Source: Gammaproteobacteria bacterium (GTDB taxonomy: Bacteria > Pseudomonadota > Gammaproteobacteria > Enterobacterales > GCA-2746155). From it: a stretch of 59,737 bases of DNA. A program made the translations under genes and the position numbers. The notes below the pieces were generated by a model. The model made no database searches. It was not told the origin of the DNA and was given only the letters and a program-made list of their open reading frames with translations. This document shows, piece after piece, positions 37,850-47,657 of this stretch. The DNA lies in assembly GCA_030589945.1 (NCBI GenBank), contig JAUUZN010000003.1, forward strand, positions 1-59,737. The letters are read 5' to 3'. Position 1 is the first letter of the stretch, and the number at the start of each line of letters is the position of its first letter.

Positions 37850-39079
37850 TTATATTTCTTTGATGATTATCATTTGAGAGTTATCGGTAGGGCCTGAATC
37901 ATCGGCAATAACTGAATTCATAAAGAGTGCAAGTAAATCGTTTAAGAACAAGAGACCTTTTGATGTAGGCTGTATACGGTCGTCTCGATCTTCAATTAAA
38001 CCCCGTTGCTTGGCGAGAAACAATTCTTTGGAAATCGCTGATAGTGCTAGACCTGTGCGCTCACTAAAGATTGCTGTTTCCACACCTTGATTGAGTCTCA
38101 TGGCGTTCATCATAAATTCCAATGCTATATCTGAAGGTTCAATCGCTACTTTTTCTGCAATGGTACTTGAAGAAGACTGTAACCAATGGATGGGTTGTTT
38201 CCGTCTACGAGTCCTGATGATTTGTTCTAAACTGAAATTAGTGATTTTTCCATGAGCACCGGCTCCAATTCCAAGATAGTCTCCAAACTGCCAATAGTTT
38301 AAATTATGCTGGGACTGTTCCTCGGGTTTTGACCAGGCAGATATTTCATATTGTTCATAACCGGCCTGTCTTAGTCGTTTGAATCCGGCTGCCTGAATTT
38401 CCCAAATCAAGTCATCATCGGGCAAATTTTCAGGTGGGTAACGGTTGAAGGCAGTATTAGGTTCTATGGTGAGTTGATACCAAGAAATATGCTCAGGACC
38501 TAGTCCGATAGCGCGGTCGAGATCAGACAGGGCATCAGCAACGCTTTGCGAAGGTAAGGCAAACATTAGGTCCAAATTAATCCTTGAAAATCCGGCATCA
38601 CGCGCCATTTCAAAGGCTTTTTCTGCTTCATCTGCACAATGAATACGACCTAATTTTGATAGCTGTTGATCGTCAAAACTCTGTACGCCAATGGAGAGTC
38701 GATTAACTCCCGCCTGTTTGTACGCCTGATAATTTTTTGCTTCTGCAGTGCCAGGGTTTGATTCTAGTGTGATTTCTATATCGGCCTTGAGATTGAGTCG
38801 GGCACGGACACCGGAGAGTAATGAGTTTATAGCTTGTCCGGAAAATAGACTGGGTGTACCACCGCCGATAAATATGCTGTCAATGGAGCGTCCCCATACA
38901 TCCGGTAGCTCCTGTTCAAGATCCAGCAGTAAAGCATCGATGTACCTTTGCCCATCATTTTTAACATCAAAGGAATCAGAAATTTGATGTGAATTAAAAT
39001 CGCAATAGGGACATTTTTCGACGCACCATGGCATGTGGATATAGAGGCTTAAGGGAATACCTACTTTGAAAGAGGACAT
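37850..39079 (-). CDS. hemW: radical SAM heme-related protein HemW
   Basis: 409 residues. The radical SAM cluster motif is C-x3-C-x2-C in MPWCVEKCPYCDF, followed by FIGGGTPSL and NRLSIGVQSF. HemW binds heme and is thought to pass it to respiratory enzymes; it lacks the extra motif of true coproporphyrinogen oxidase HemN. It starts eight bases after rdgB, the common gammaproteobacterial order. A C-terminal extension after the HemW_C winged helix (about 30 residues) has no recognisable motif. Confidence 0.95.
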   Translation of the reverse strand: MSSFKVGIPLSLYIHMPWCVEKCPYCDFNSHQISDSFDVKNDGQRYIDALLLDLEQELPDVWGRSIDSIFIGGGTPSLFSGQAINSLLSGVRARLNLKADIEITLESNPGTAEAKNYQAYKQAGVNRLSIGVQSFDDQQLSKLGRIHCADEAEKAFEMARDAGFSRINLDLMFALPSQSVADALSDLDRAIGLGPEHISWYQLTIEPNTAFNRYPPENLPDDDLIWEIQAAGFKRLRQAGYEQYEISAWSKPEEQSQHNLNYWQFGDYLGIGAGAHGKITNFSLEQIIRTRRRKQPIHWLQSSSSTIAEKVAIEPSDIALEFMMNAMRLNQGVETAIFSERTGLALSAISKELFLAKQRGLIEDRDDRIQPTSKGLLFLNDLLALFMNSVIADDSGPTDNSQMIIIKEI

Positions 39080-39087
39080 ATCTAAAA

Positions 39088-39675
39088 TTATTTTAGCAAG
39101 GAAACCAGTTGTCGCAATGCACGACCGCGATGACTAAGAGAGTCTTTGACAGCAGGGTCAAGTTGCGCTGATGTACAATTATATTCATCAACCCAAAAGA
39201 TGGGATCATAACCAAAGCCATTGGTTCCTACCGGTTCTTTCAGTAATCTACCTTCCCAGGTTCCCTGACAAATAATCGGAGTTGGATCCTCTGCATGTTG
39301 AAGCATCACCAACACACACTGAAATCGTGCTGTTCGCAAGGGATCTTCAATGGTTGAAATATCATGGATCAGCTTATCAAGATTGTCTTGATCGCTTGCT
39401 CCTACACCAGCAAATCTGGCGGAATAAATTCCAGGAGCGCCTTGTAGTGCGTCGACCTCAATTCCAGAGTCATCGGCAATGGCTGCCAGACCTGATATTT
39501 GTGCAGCATGACGCGCCTTAATGATGGCGTTTTCAACAAAGGTTAAGCCGGTTTCTTCAGCCTCTGACACGTTAAACTCAGATTGTGGTACGACTTCAAA
39601 GGGTTGATCCGCCAGCATCTGCTGAAACTCTCTTACCTTACCTAAATTTCCTGTTGCTAATACTATTTTTTTCAC
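39088..39675 (-). CDS. rdgB: dITP/XTP pyrophosphatase
   Basis: Hydrolyses non-canonical purine nucleoside triphosphates to monophosphates. 195 residues. N-terminal VLATGNLGKVREFQQML binds the triphosphate, ADDSGIEVDALQGAPGIYSA the metal, and GFGYDPIF the base; the end is SHRGRALRQL. First of an operon with hemW and osmC-like. Confidence 0.98.
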   Translation of the reverse strand: MKKIVLATGNLGKVREFQQMLADQPFEVVPQSEFNVSEAEETGLTFVENAIIKARHAAQISGLAAIADDSGIEVDALQGAPGIYSARFAGVGASDQDNLDKLIHDISTIEDPLRTARFQCVLVMLQHAEDPTPIICQGTWEGRLLKEPVGTNGFGYDPIFWVDEYNCTSAQLDPAVKDSLSHRGRALRQLVSLLK

Positions 39676-39762
39676 AGCTTAAAATCTCTTAATCTTTGTT
39701 ATAGGACTTTTATTAACAAGAATATCATTAACGGAATATCATTAATAAGATCATGAGTCAGT

Positions 39763-40200
39763 TTAGTCGACAAACATCTGCTGCTTGAATTCAAACTTTG
39801 ATGCTGAAGTTTTTCCATCTGGAACAACACTAATTTTAAAATCGAGTTGCTCGGTATCGGCAAAGTTAAACGTTGCAATATAGTAGATGGCAGTCTCTTC
39901 GGTTATTTTTTTAAACTTCAACGTCGTCAGCTGAGCAATGGGGTTTCTTGCTTCACCTAAAACCAATGCATTCATCGGCACAGTAGATTTTAAGACTGAG
40001 ATATTAATAACTCCAAGAGTTTTGCTGCGTTCAATCCCATATTGTGTGGCAATTTCAGGGGTTAGCATGGAGGAGTTAAAAACATTGTAATGAAATTGAT
40101 AACCTTTATCTTCTACCATTTGTTCAGCATGAAGTGTGGCATTTAACACAATTGAGATGATGAATAGGTAAATGAATTTAGATATTCGACTGGTTGACAT
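39763..40200 (-). CDS. exported DUF4426 protein
   Basis: 145 residues with a signal peptide cut near LHAEQ. The remainder is a small beta-rich domain with YQFHYNVFNSSMLTPEIA, and YYIATFNFADTEQLDF in its second half, matching DUF4426 proteins that are often encoded beside rdgB or metW in gammaproteobacteria. Function unknown; periplasmic. Confidence 0.82.
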   Translation of the reverse strand: MSTSRISKFIYLFIISIVLNATLHAEQMVEDKGYQFHYNVFNSSMLTPEIATQYGIERSKTLGVINISVLKSTVPMNALVLGEARNPIAQLTTLKFKKITEETAIYYIATFNFADTEQLDFKISVVPDGKTSASKFEFKQQMFVD

Positions 40201-40323
40201 GATGAATTCTCCTGCCGTCAGATTTATCGGTATGATTCTATCAGTACAATAATGTTACAGAAAGGACAGAAGAGTTGGAAGTAATTTAGGGCTTAATAGC
40301 CATTCTACTTCAAATCCGAAAGG

Positions 40324-42336
40324 CTATTTTTGTGATGCAGAGTTTTGAGAAAACAGCTTATCGCGATTAAATTGCAAAATATTACTTTTCTTTTCTATAG
40401 GTCTGAACTTATCAAGTAGTGAGAAAGTTTCCTGACATTGAATGAGCTCATGGTCTAAATCATTAATGATAATATTAAGTGCACGTAGTCGACCTGTTGT
40501 GGTGGCATCATTTTTTTGTATGGCGAGTAATTCATCCATATGAGTTTCTAGTACAGTTCTGTGATCTTCAATTTGATGCGTGAGAGGATGAAGAACATTC
40601 TTAGTCCAGTTATTGAGCTTTTCAATAGTCCTTTCAAAAAAGCTATCGATGTTATAGACGGTGGTATTAAAAAAGCGAGTGACCACCTTATCCTGCCCTG
40701 AAAAGGCCAGCTTCAAATGTCGATTAAATTGATCAGAATCTCTGATGATATTTTTTAATTCGCTATGAAATAATTTTGCAGTGAGATACCGAGGTTCAAA
40801 GGATTCAAGATCATGCTCTTTTTGAAATCGCTCATAAATAGAAGCGGCCATCTTGTTAGTGAGTTCTGCTTCTCGACAAAAGTCATTCATGATGGTGTCG
40901 ACTTCGAAAAAATACTCGCGCATCGATCGCAGCATGCCACGGGTGCTTTTAGATTTTATAATCTTAGCGGCGGTCTCGTCGGTGCATAATTGCAAGCGAT
41001 CAAAAGAAAGCACATCGCGTAATAAATCGGTTTGTCGCTCCATCAGTCGAATACTGGGTTTGATGGTTAACATTTTTTGTTTATAGACTTGTTTTTCAGT
41101 TCGACATTCTTCTAGAAGTGTTTGAATGTGTGTTGCGCTATCATCTTTTAGGTGATCGAATTCATCTCTTTGATGATCCAGTTGTTTGCGTCGGTTCTCT
41201 AAAGTTTTCAAGCTATCATGGACAATATTGCGAGCATCTGAAATCACATTTTCCCAAAGACTTTTTTCCTTGCTGATCATAACTGCGTTTGAAAGAACGT
41301 CTTCGAGAACTTTGAGGTGACTTTTTGCTAATAGCTCGGTGTCATTCTTGACTCGTGCCAAGAGGCCTTTTTGAGCGGAAACAGGAATGACATCCCTACG
41401 TGGTATTTCGAGCTGTCGAGCGGTGTCCTGGATCACTTTATCGACGTTCGTCTTAATTTCTTGGGCGGTACTGAGCTCGTCCCAAAGAACATCAACTTTA
41501 TTGAGTACAGCATAGAGGCCGAGATTAGAACGATTTTTTAATTGGGAGATATGTTCTTCCCAAATTTCCATATCACTGGCGGTGACGCCTGCATCGGCAG
41601 CGAGCAAGAAGATGACAGCTTGCGCTCTTGGCAAAAGACTCAATGTTAATTCAGGCTCAGAGCCTAAAGCATTAAGGCCCGGAGTGTCGAGAATACACAA
41701 GCCTTTCATTAATAGTGGGTGGTCGAAGCTAACGAGCGCGTGTCGCCACTTGGGTATTTCGACTTTTTGACTGAATTTCTCAAGTTTGCCAATACTAAAA
41801 CCAAGTTCAGAGGCAACCTCAGGTGTGACCAATTGAGTTTCGGTTACTTGCATCAAGGCTTTGGACATTGAATCTGCTGAAGAAGTATCCAGTTCTGATT
41901 GCAGCCAATAATCACTTAGATGGCGAAACTCTTTGAGAGGCCGAGGATCGGATCTCGTTTCAATGGGCAATAATCGTAAATAGGTGTTGTTAACATCCTG
42001 ATCATAAAATAACTCTGTTGGACACATGGTGGTGCGTCCAGCTCGTGATGGTAAAATACGTTGACCATATTTTGCAAAAAACATGGCGTTGATCAATTCG
42101 GTTTTCCCACGCGAAAACTCACCGGCAAAGGCGATGGTGACATAATCATCTTTCAGGATATTTAACAGGCTTGAGAGTTGTTGATCTACCTTGTCACTAT
42201 AGAGCTGATTTCTGCCCAACCATAGACGAAAACTTTTCAACGATCGCGTCAAATCTTTCTTCCAGCGATTGAAGTTATGAATGTGCCCAGCAAGGGCATC
42301 ATTATTGTTTTCTTTGTTGTCTATTGAATCATGCAT
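40324..42336 (-). CDS. dynamin-like GTPase
   Basis: 670 residues from ATG 42336; a TTG start 11 codons earlier is weaker. The GTPase domain begins near residue 60: P-loop FAGEFSRGKTELINAM, switch with TTMCPTEL, DTPGLN for G3 and LNKVD for G4. Long helical segments follow (residues about 360-650), as expected for the dynamin stalk. No clear membrane helix. The E. coli protein CrfC/YjdA and other bacterial dynamin-like proteins have this layout; roles in membrane remodelling or chromosome partition have been proposed. It is alone between the DUF4426 gene and yggT. Confidence 0.87.
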   Translation of the reverse strand: MHDSIDNKENNNDALAGHIHNFNRWKKDLTRSLKSFRLWLGRNQLYSDKVDQQLSSLLNILKDDYVTIAFAGEFSRGKTELINAMFFAKYGQRILPSRAGRTTMCPTELFYDQDVNNTYLRLLPIETRSDPRPLKEFRHLSDYWLQSELDTSSADSMSKALMQVTETQLVTPEVASELGFSIGKLEKFSQKVEIPKWRHALVSFDHPLLMKGLCILDTPGLNALGSEPELTLSLLPRAQAVIFLLAADAGVTASDMEIWEEHISQLKNRSNLGLYAVLNKVDVLWDELSTAQEIKTNVDKVIQDTARQLEIPRRDVIPVSAQKGLLARVKNDTELLAKSHLKVLEDVLSNAVMISKEKSLWENVISDARNIVHDSLKTLENRRKQLDHQRDEFDHLKDDSATHIQTLLEECRTEKQVYKQKMLTIKPSIRLMERQTDLLRDVLSFDRLQLCTDETAAKIIKSKSTRGMLRSMREYFFEVDTIMNDFCREAELTNKMAASIYERFQKEHDLESFEPRYLTAKLFHSELKNIIRDSDQFNRHLKLAFSGQDKVVTRFFNTTVYNIDSFFERTIEKLNNWTKNVLHPLTHQIEDHRTVLETHMDELLAIQKNDATTTGRLRALNIIINDLDHELIQCQETFSLLDKFRPIEKKSNILQFNRDKLFSQNSASQK

Positions 42337-42478
42337 AAATTGGCTTATAAAAATTTGTTTTCCCAACAAAAATTATAGCAATAAATACAATAAAAACAGT
42401 GGACTAGGTCTCCCTTTCGTCTTAAGTTCTTAAGCGTTTATCGGTATTTCAGCCGATTACAGGTTATTTGTACTGATT

Positions 42479-43042
42479 TTATAGATATTGGTACAGAGGA
42501 ACGATAATCCAGTTCTCAATGGCGATGAGAGCAAATTGCAGTCCTAAAATTAAAAATAGGGGTGATAAATCGAGCCCGCCCATGGGGGGAATTAGCCGTC
42601 TGACCGGTGCCATCAAAGGTTCTGTTAACTGATGAATGACGGCCATGATTGGATTGTGATATCCCGGGCTAATCCAACTCATTACCGCGCGAATTAAAAT
42701 CATATAGAGGAACAGACTAAAACTTTGGTTTATTAGCATTGCCAAACTAACGAGCATTAGGCTGGCAATGGATGGGAAACCAGAATTAAACAGTAAGATT
42801 AAACACACATATTTTATGAAGGTTACGGCATAAGCAAAGATTAATGAAGATACATCAATACCTCCGTAACCTGGAATGACTTTTCGCAGTGGAATTAAAA
42901 TTGGATTTGTTGCTCGAACAATAAACTGAGACAAGGGATTATAAAAGTCAGCTCGAAATAACTGCAGAAGAAAACGCAACAGCACCACCATGATGTAGAG
43001 ATCGAAGAACGTTTCAATCAAGAAGTAAAAGGGTGACTGCAT
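42479..43042 (-). CDS. yggT: YggT-family membrane protein
   Basis: 187 residues with two YggT repeats, each two membrane helices joined by a polar loop: FNPLSQ-like ADFYNPLSQFIVRATNP and later PGYHNPIMAVIHQLTEP, followed by LRKVIPGYGGIDVS and VRRLIPPMGGLDLS. The function is unsettled; linked to cell division/osmotic responses. Usual neighbour of proC and yggS, and likely in their operon (98-base gap). Confidence 0.93.
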   Translation of the reverse strand: MQSPFYFLIETFFDLYIMVVLLRFLLQLFRADFYNPLSQFIVRATNPILIPLRKVIPGYGGIDVSSLIFAYAVTFIKYVCLILLFNSGFPSIASLMLVSLAMLINQSFSLFLYMILIRAVMSWISPGYHNPIMAVIHQLTEPLMAPVRRLIPPMGGLDLSPLFLILGLQFALIAIENWIIVPLYQYL

Positions 43043-43140
43043 TTTTTGTGATTCCTCAGTTGTATAAATGTTATGTAGATTTTAAGCTCTTCTTTAATTC
43101 AAGTAATGATATAGGGTTTCGAGAATGATAATACAAGTTT

Positions 43141-43968
43141 TTAGTCATTTTTAGAAAGCTCAACGGCTCTAGTTGCACCCGCCGAAACAGCATCGTTAAT
43201 GATGTTCATCAGTCCCGCATCATCAAATACATTCATCGCTGCCTCAGTCGTACCTTTGGGTGAGGTAACTTTTTTGCGTAATTGCGCCGCTGTTTCCATA
43301 TCGAATTCATTGAGCATTGCTGCCGCACCAAAGGCTGTTTGATTCACCAATTCTCGACTAATGGATGCATCTAGCCCCATTTGTATTGCTGCGTTGGTCA
43401 TAGCTTCTGCCATATAAAAATAAAAGGCAGGGCCACTACCAGATACTGCGGTAACAATATCAATGTGGTTTTCAATCTCTAACCAGAATATTTTACCTAT
43501 ATTTGAGAATAATTTAGTCACGAATTCATGTTCAGAGTCAGAAACTGAATCCGTGGCAAAGAGTCCAACAGCTCCTTTTGATAAAAGACATGGCGTGTTT
43601 GGCATCGCTCTGATGATGGATGCATTTGATAATTTTTCTGTGCTTAAATAGCTTCTGATGCTTGAACAGGTCTGCCCAGCGGCAACCGAAATGATGAGTT
43701 TATCCCCTACTGAGGAGGCAATCTCGTTACAAACTCTTTCAATGATTGGGGGTTTTACCGCGAGTACTATAATGTCAGAGTTCATTGCCGCAATTGAATT
43801 GTCAGTGGTCACTGCTATTTCATATTCGTTGTGCAGTAGGTTTAATTTATCTATACCGGTAGCCGTCGCGGTGATATTTTCTCGAGGATAGCCACTTTCA
43901 ATAAGCCCCACAATGATGGCTTTGGCCATGTTACCTGCACCTATAAAGGCAATTTTAGGATGTTCCAT
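43141..43968 (-). CDS. proC: pyrroline-5-carboxylate reductase
   Basis: Last step of proline synthesis, using NAD(P)H. 275 residues. N-terminal IAFIGAGNMAKAIIVGL is the dinucleotide site; SGSGPAFYFYMAEAM and KVTSPKGTTEAAMNVF are the P5CR signatures. Its first 14 bases overlap the yggS end, so the two are coupled. Confidence 0.97.
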   Translation of the reverse strand: MEHPKIAFIGAGNMAKAIIVGLIESGYPRENITATATGIDKLNLLHNEYEIAVTTDNSIAAMNSDIIVLAVKPPIIERVCNEIASSVGDKLIISVAAGQTCSSIRSYLSTEKLSNASIIRAMPNTPCLLSKGAVGLFATDSVSDSEHEFVTKLFSNIGKIFWLEIENHIDIVTAVSGSGPAFYFYMAEAMTNAAIQMGLDASISRELVNQTAFGAAAMLNEFDMETAAQLRKKVTSPKGTTEAAMNVFDDAGLMNIINDAVSAGATRAVELSKND

Positions 43969-44695
43969 TGGCTACTCCTTCATTGTTGTCATTGCTATTT
44001 ACTACAGTATTTCTTGCGCCAAAAATATCGGTACCAATGCGTACCATGGTACTTCCCTCCATGATTGCTGCTTCAAGATCTGCAGACATTCCCATTGAGA
44101 GAGTATCAATGTCTGGGAATTGTGTTTTTTGTTGTTGGAACAAATCATACATTTTTTTAAATGCGCTGCGTTGTTCATCGACATCATCTGTTTTTGCAGG
44201 AATGCACATCAGGCCGCGAAGTCTTATATTATCAAGTGATTGAACCTGAACCATGAGTTCATTGAGTTCATCAGGTGAAACCCCAGACTTATTTTCTTCG
44301 TTGGAGATATTAACCTGCAAACACATATTGATGGGCGATAAGTTCTCTGGGCGTTGGCTAGATATTCGTTTGGCAATTTTAAGTCGATCGACACTATGGA
44401 CCCAGTCAAAATACTGTGCAATTTTGGCGGTCTTGTTCGACTGAATAGGGCCAATGTAGTGCCAATGAATATCGAGCTTTGACAGAGTATTTATTTTATC
44501 GACGGCTTCTTGAAGATAATTCTCACCAAAATCTTTCTGTCCAGCATCATAAGCTTCCTGTATCTTGTTGATTTTATGGGTTTTACTTACAGCTAATAAT
44601 GTGACAGGATGCTCAATACTCTTATTAAGTTGGCTCGAACGTTCAATTCTTTGAAAAACTTTATCAAGATTGTATGCAATAGACATTTTATTCAA
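43955..44695 (-). CDS. yggS: PLP homeostasis protein YggS
   Basis: 246 residues, single TIM-barrel fold of alanine racemase type. The PLP Lys is in LLAVSKTHK, with FGENYLQEAVDK, HWHYIGPIQSNK and LSMGMSADLEAAIMEGSTMVRIG. It buffers pyridoxal phosphate. It overlaps proC by 14 bases and is divergent from pilT, an arrangement common in gammaproteobacteria. Confidence 0.97.
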   Translation of the reverse strand: MNKMSIAYNLDKVFQRIERSSQLNKSIEHPVTLLAVSKTHKINKIQEAYDAGQKDFGENYLQEAVDKINTLSKLDIHWHYIGPIQSNKTAKIAQYFDWVHSVDRLKIAKRISSQRPENLSPINMCLQVNISNEENKSGVSPDELNELMVQVQSLDNIRLRGLMCIPAKTDDVDEQRSAFKKMYDLFQQQKTQFPDIDTLSMGMSADLEAAIMEGSTMVRIGTDIFGARNTVVNSNDNNEGVANGTS

Positions 44696-44757
44696 CTAGA
44701 ATTAAGACATATTTATCAAAACTCTCGCTCTTGGAGTCTTGGATTAAGGAAACAAGT

Positions 44758-45792
44758 ATGGATATTACAGAGCTTTTAGCCTTTAGTGTAAAAAATCGAG
44801 CATCAGATTTACACCTTTCTGCGGATCTTCCTCCGATGATTCGTGTTGATGGTGATGTTCGCAGAGTCAATATACCCCCGCTGGATCATAAAACAGTTCA
44901 TAGTTTAATTTATGACATTATGAACGATAAGCAACGTAAAGATTTTGAAGAATTCTTTGAAACGGATTTCTCTTTTGAGTTACCCGGTGTTGCTCGATTC
45001 AGAGTGAACGCCTTTAATCAAAATAGAGGTGCTGCTGCGGTATTTAGAACCATTCCTTCAGAGGTGTTAACCCTTGAAGATTTAGGGTGTCCGGCTATTT
45101 TTAAAGATATCTCAGATAAGCCAAGAGGATTGTGTTTGGTTACCGGTCCAACAGGTTCTGGTAAATCAACGACCTTGGCGGCAATGATTGATTATATTAA
45201 TGATACTCGATATGAACATATCTTGAGTGTTGAAGATCCCATTGAATTTGTCCATGAATCAAAAAAATGTCTCGTCAACCAACGTGAAGTTCATCGCGAT
45301 ACCTTAGGCTTTAATGAAGCATTGCGTTCAGCTCTTCGTGAAGATCCTGATATTATTCTTGTAGGTGAATTACGAGATTTAGAAACCATACGACTGGCTT
45401 TAACGGCAGCAGAAACGGGTCACCTCGTTTTCGGTACACTGCATACTACATCTGCAGCAAAGACCATTGATAGAATTATTGATGTGTTCCCAGCTGCTGA
45501 GAAAGGCATGGTACGTTCAATGCTATCAGAATCTCTACAGGCGGTAATTGCTCAAACTCTCATTAAAAAAGTAGGTGGCGGTCGAATTGCAGCACACGAA
45601 ATTATGATTGGTACTCCTGCAATTAGAAACCTAATACGTGAAGACAAGGTTGCTCAAATGTATAGTTCAATCCAAACGGGTTTGAATGTGGGCATGCAAA
45701 CATTGGATCAATGTTTGAAAGAACTCTTGGGCAAGGGTTTAATTACTCGTAAAGATGCTCGAGAAAAAGCGAAGAATAGGGAAGATTTTTAA
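44758..45792 (+). CDS. pilT: type IV pilus retraction ATPase PilT
   Basis: 344 residues from ATG 44758, supported by AAGGA seven bases upstream; an in-frame ATG at 44731 would add nine unlikely residues. Walker A GPTGSGKSTT, Asp box with SVEDPIEFVH, Walker B ILVGELRDLETIRLAL, His box TGHLVFGTLHT, and the PilT-specific AIRNLIRE motif are all present. It drives pilus disassembly at the inner membrane. Followed by pilU after 31 bases; they form an operon. Confidence 0.98.
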   Translation: MDITELLAFSVKNRASDLHLSADLPPMIRVDGDVRRVNIPPLDHKTVHSLIYDIMNDKQRKDFEEFFETDFSFELPGVARFRVNAFNQNRGAAAVFRTIPSEVLTLEDLGCPAIFKDISDKPRGLCLVTGPTGSGKSTTLAAMIDYINDTRYEHILSVEDPIEFVHESKKCLVNQREVHRDTLGFNEALRSALREDPDIILVGELRDLETIRLALTAAETGHLVFGTLHTTSAAKTIDRIIDVFPAAEKGMVRSMLSESLQAVIAQTLIKKVGGGRIAAHEIMIGTPAIRNLIREDKVAQMYSSIQTGLNVGMQTLDQCLKELLGKGLITRKDAREKAKNREDF

Positions 45793-45823
45793 TAGAAACA
45801 TTTTGAAGGTCTAAGGAACGAAG

Positions 45824-46951
45824 ATGGATTTTGAAGCGTTATTAAAATTAATGGTCAGTAAACAGGCATCCGATCTGTTTATTACTGCTGGTGTTGCACC
45901 GAGTATTAAGATCAACGGCAAAGTAGTTCCCGTTACACAAAGAGCTTTGACGGCAGAAAAAGCCCGTGAAGTTGTTCTCAGTGTAATGAATGAGGATCAG
46001 CGAAAAGAATTCTCGCGAACTCATGAATGTAACTTTGCTATTTCTGCACACGGCATCGGACGTTTTCGTGTTAGTGCTTTTCAGCAGCGTAACCACATTG
46101 GCATGGTGCTTCGACGCATTGAAACCACCATTCCTACAATTGAAGAATTACGTCTACCTCAAATTTTAAATGATATTGCCATGACCAAGCGTGGTCTTGT
46201 GATTATGGTAGGTGCGACAGGTACGGGTAAATCTACCTCTCTTGCTGCCATGATTGGTTATCGAAATAGAAACTCTACCGGTCATATTATTAGCATTGAA
46301 GACCCAATCGAATTTGTACATAACCATGACAAATGTATTGTGACTCAGCGAGAAGTTGGTATTGATACGGATTCTTTTGAAGTTGCTCTTAAGAACACTC
46401 TTCGACAGGCACCCGACGTCATCTTAATTGGTGAGGTTCGAACCCGTGAAACTATGGAATATGCTATTGCATTTGCCGAGACGGGTCATCTTTGTATGTG
46501 TACGTTACACGCAAATAATGCCAATCAGGCTCTCGACAGAATTTTACACTTCTTTGCAGAAGATAGACGGGCTCAATTACTCATGGATCTCTCACTTAAT
46601 CTTAAAGCAATTGTTGCACAGCAATTAATCCCGACTCCAGACGGAAAAGGTCGACGTGCTGCAATTGAAGTGATGATTAATACACCTCTCATGTCTGATC
46701 ATATTCGTAAAGGTGAAGTCCATCTGTTGAAAGAGTTGATTTCTAAATCGAATGAGCAAGGGTTACAAACCTTCGATCAGGCTCTGTATAAATTATTTAA
46801 GTCCGGTGAAATTACTTATGAAGATGCGTTGCATCATGCCGATTCTACCAACGATTTAAGGCTGATGATTAAACTGGATCAGGCTGAAGAAGATGGTGGG
46901 TTGACATTATCTTCTGACACGATGAATTTGGAAGATACTGACATGATGTAA
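45824..46951 (+). CDS. pilU: type IV pilus accessory retraction ATPase PilU
   Basis: 375 residues, with the same motif series as PilT: Walker A GATGTGKSTS, Asp box SIEDPIEFVHN, Walker B ILIGEVRTRETMEYAI, His box TGHLCMCTLHANNA. The C-terminal extension (DLRLMIKLDQAEEDGG) is typical of PilU. It helps PilT under load. AAGGAA precedes the ATG; a terminator lies about 50 bases after the stop. Confidence 0.97.
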   Translation: MDFEALLKLMVSKQASDLFITAGVAPSIKINGKVVPVTQRALTAEKAREVVLSVMNEDQRKEFSRTHECNFAISAHGIGRFRVSAFQQRNHIGMVLRRIETTIPTIEELRLPQILNDIAMTKRGLVIMVGATGTGKSTSLAAMIGYRNRNSTGHIISIEDPIEFVHNHDKCIVTQREVGIDTDSFEVALKNTLRQAPDVILIGEVRTRETMEYAIAFAETGHLCMCTLHANNANQALDRILHFFAEDRRAQLLMDLSLNLKAIVAQQLIPTPDGKGRRAAIEVMINTPLMSDHIRKGEVHLLKELISKSNEQGLQTFDQALYKLFKSGEITYEDALHHADSTNDLRLMIKLDQAEEDGGLTLSSDTMNLEDTDMM

Positions 46952-46973
46952 TTGTTTTCTTTAGTTATCGGGG

Positions 46974-47657
46974 TTAATGCGGATAGAGAATTAAATGCTG
47001 CTTGTTAATTTTATTAGCAAGCAGTTTTTTTATGTCTGTCAAAAAATGTTTATCACCGAAGGCAACAACAGTGGCATCATGGGGTACAAAAGAATGAATA
47101 TTTATATCTTCAATCAACGCTTGTAATGTTCCTGTAAAACAACCGGGCAGCTCATCAACGGATGCCAGTCTTGCCGGTATTTTCAAATCTTCTAAAAGTT
47201 GTGAACTGGCAATAGTGTGTGATTTAAATTCGGGCAGCATGAACAGAGACGGAACAGTGGTGAAGGGAAAAATAGAATGAGTTCCAAATAAAACCAGGCG
47301 TAGGCGAGAACGTAATGTTTTTAAGCCCCACTGATCTTTAAGGTAATTAATTAATGCGAAAAGTAGAGCGATTGAATGATCTTCTGCAATAAAGATTAAA
47401 CCATCGTCTACATCTGGTAAATCAAAGGCAACGCCTTCTACGGTAAAATCAGAACGGTTAGCTTGCTGGATGCTTTCAAGTAATTTTTTATCAGCGACTT
47501 CATTAATGAGAATGAGTGTTTGATCCAATGAACTTTGGATCACTGGGAAATGATGTTCTTTAAAACTCAACCATTGGCCGGGCAATACAACCACACAATT
47601 TTCTAGACGAAATAGTGAGAGTCCATTAGGTAACTTTTCAATGAATTGGGTTTGCAT
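46974..47657 (-). CDS. FNR-like (ferredoxin reductase fold) protein, degenerate
   Basis: 227 residues, no membrane helix; not a family I can name with confidence. The order of elements suggests a ferredoxin-reductase-type fold: VLPGQWLSFKEHHFPV (flavin segment), VEGVAFDLPD and GLIFIAEDHSIALLFALINY (place of the Gly-rich pyridine-nucleotide loop), LRLVLFGTH, then FTGTLQALIED and VVAFGDKHFLTDIKKLL near the end. The RxYS flavin motif and Gly-rich loop are missing, so reductase activity is doubtful. It starts directly at the stop of yqgF, hence co-translated in the gshB-to-yqgF operon. Confidence 0.5.
   Translation of the reverse strand: MQTQFIEKLPNGLSLFRLENCVVVLPGQWLSFKEHHFPVIQSSLDQTLILINEVADKKLLESIQQANRSDFTVEGVAFDLPDVDDGLIFIAEDHSIALLFALINYLKDQWGLKTLRSRLRLVLFGTHSIFPFTTVPSLFMLPEFKSHTIASSQLLEDLKIPARLASVDELPGCFTGTLQALIEDINIHSFVPHDATVVAFGDKHFLTDIKKLLANKINKQHLILYPH
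46998..47031 (+). terminator. intrinsic terminator of pilTU
   Basis: CTGCTTGTTAA (46998-47008) pairs with TTAGCAAGCAG (47014-47024) with one G-T pair, loop TTTTA, followed by seven T. It lies within the last 20 codons of the convergent 227-residue gene, so the same DNA serves as its coding end. Confidence 0.85.
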
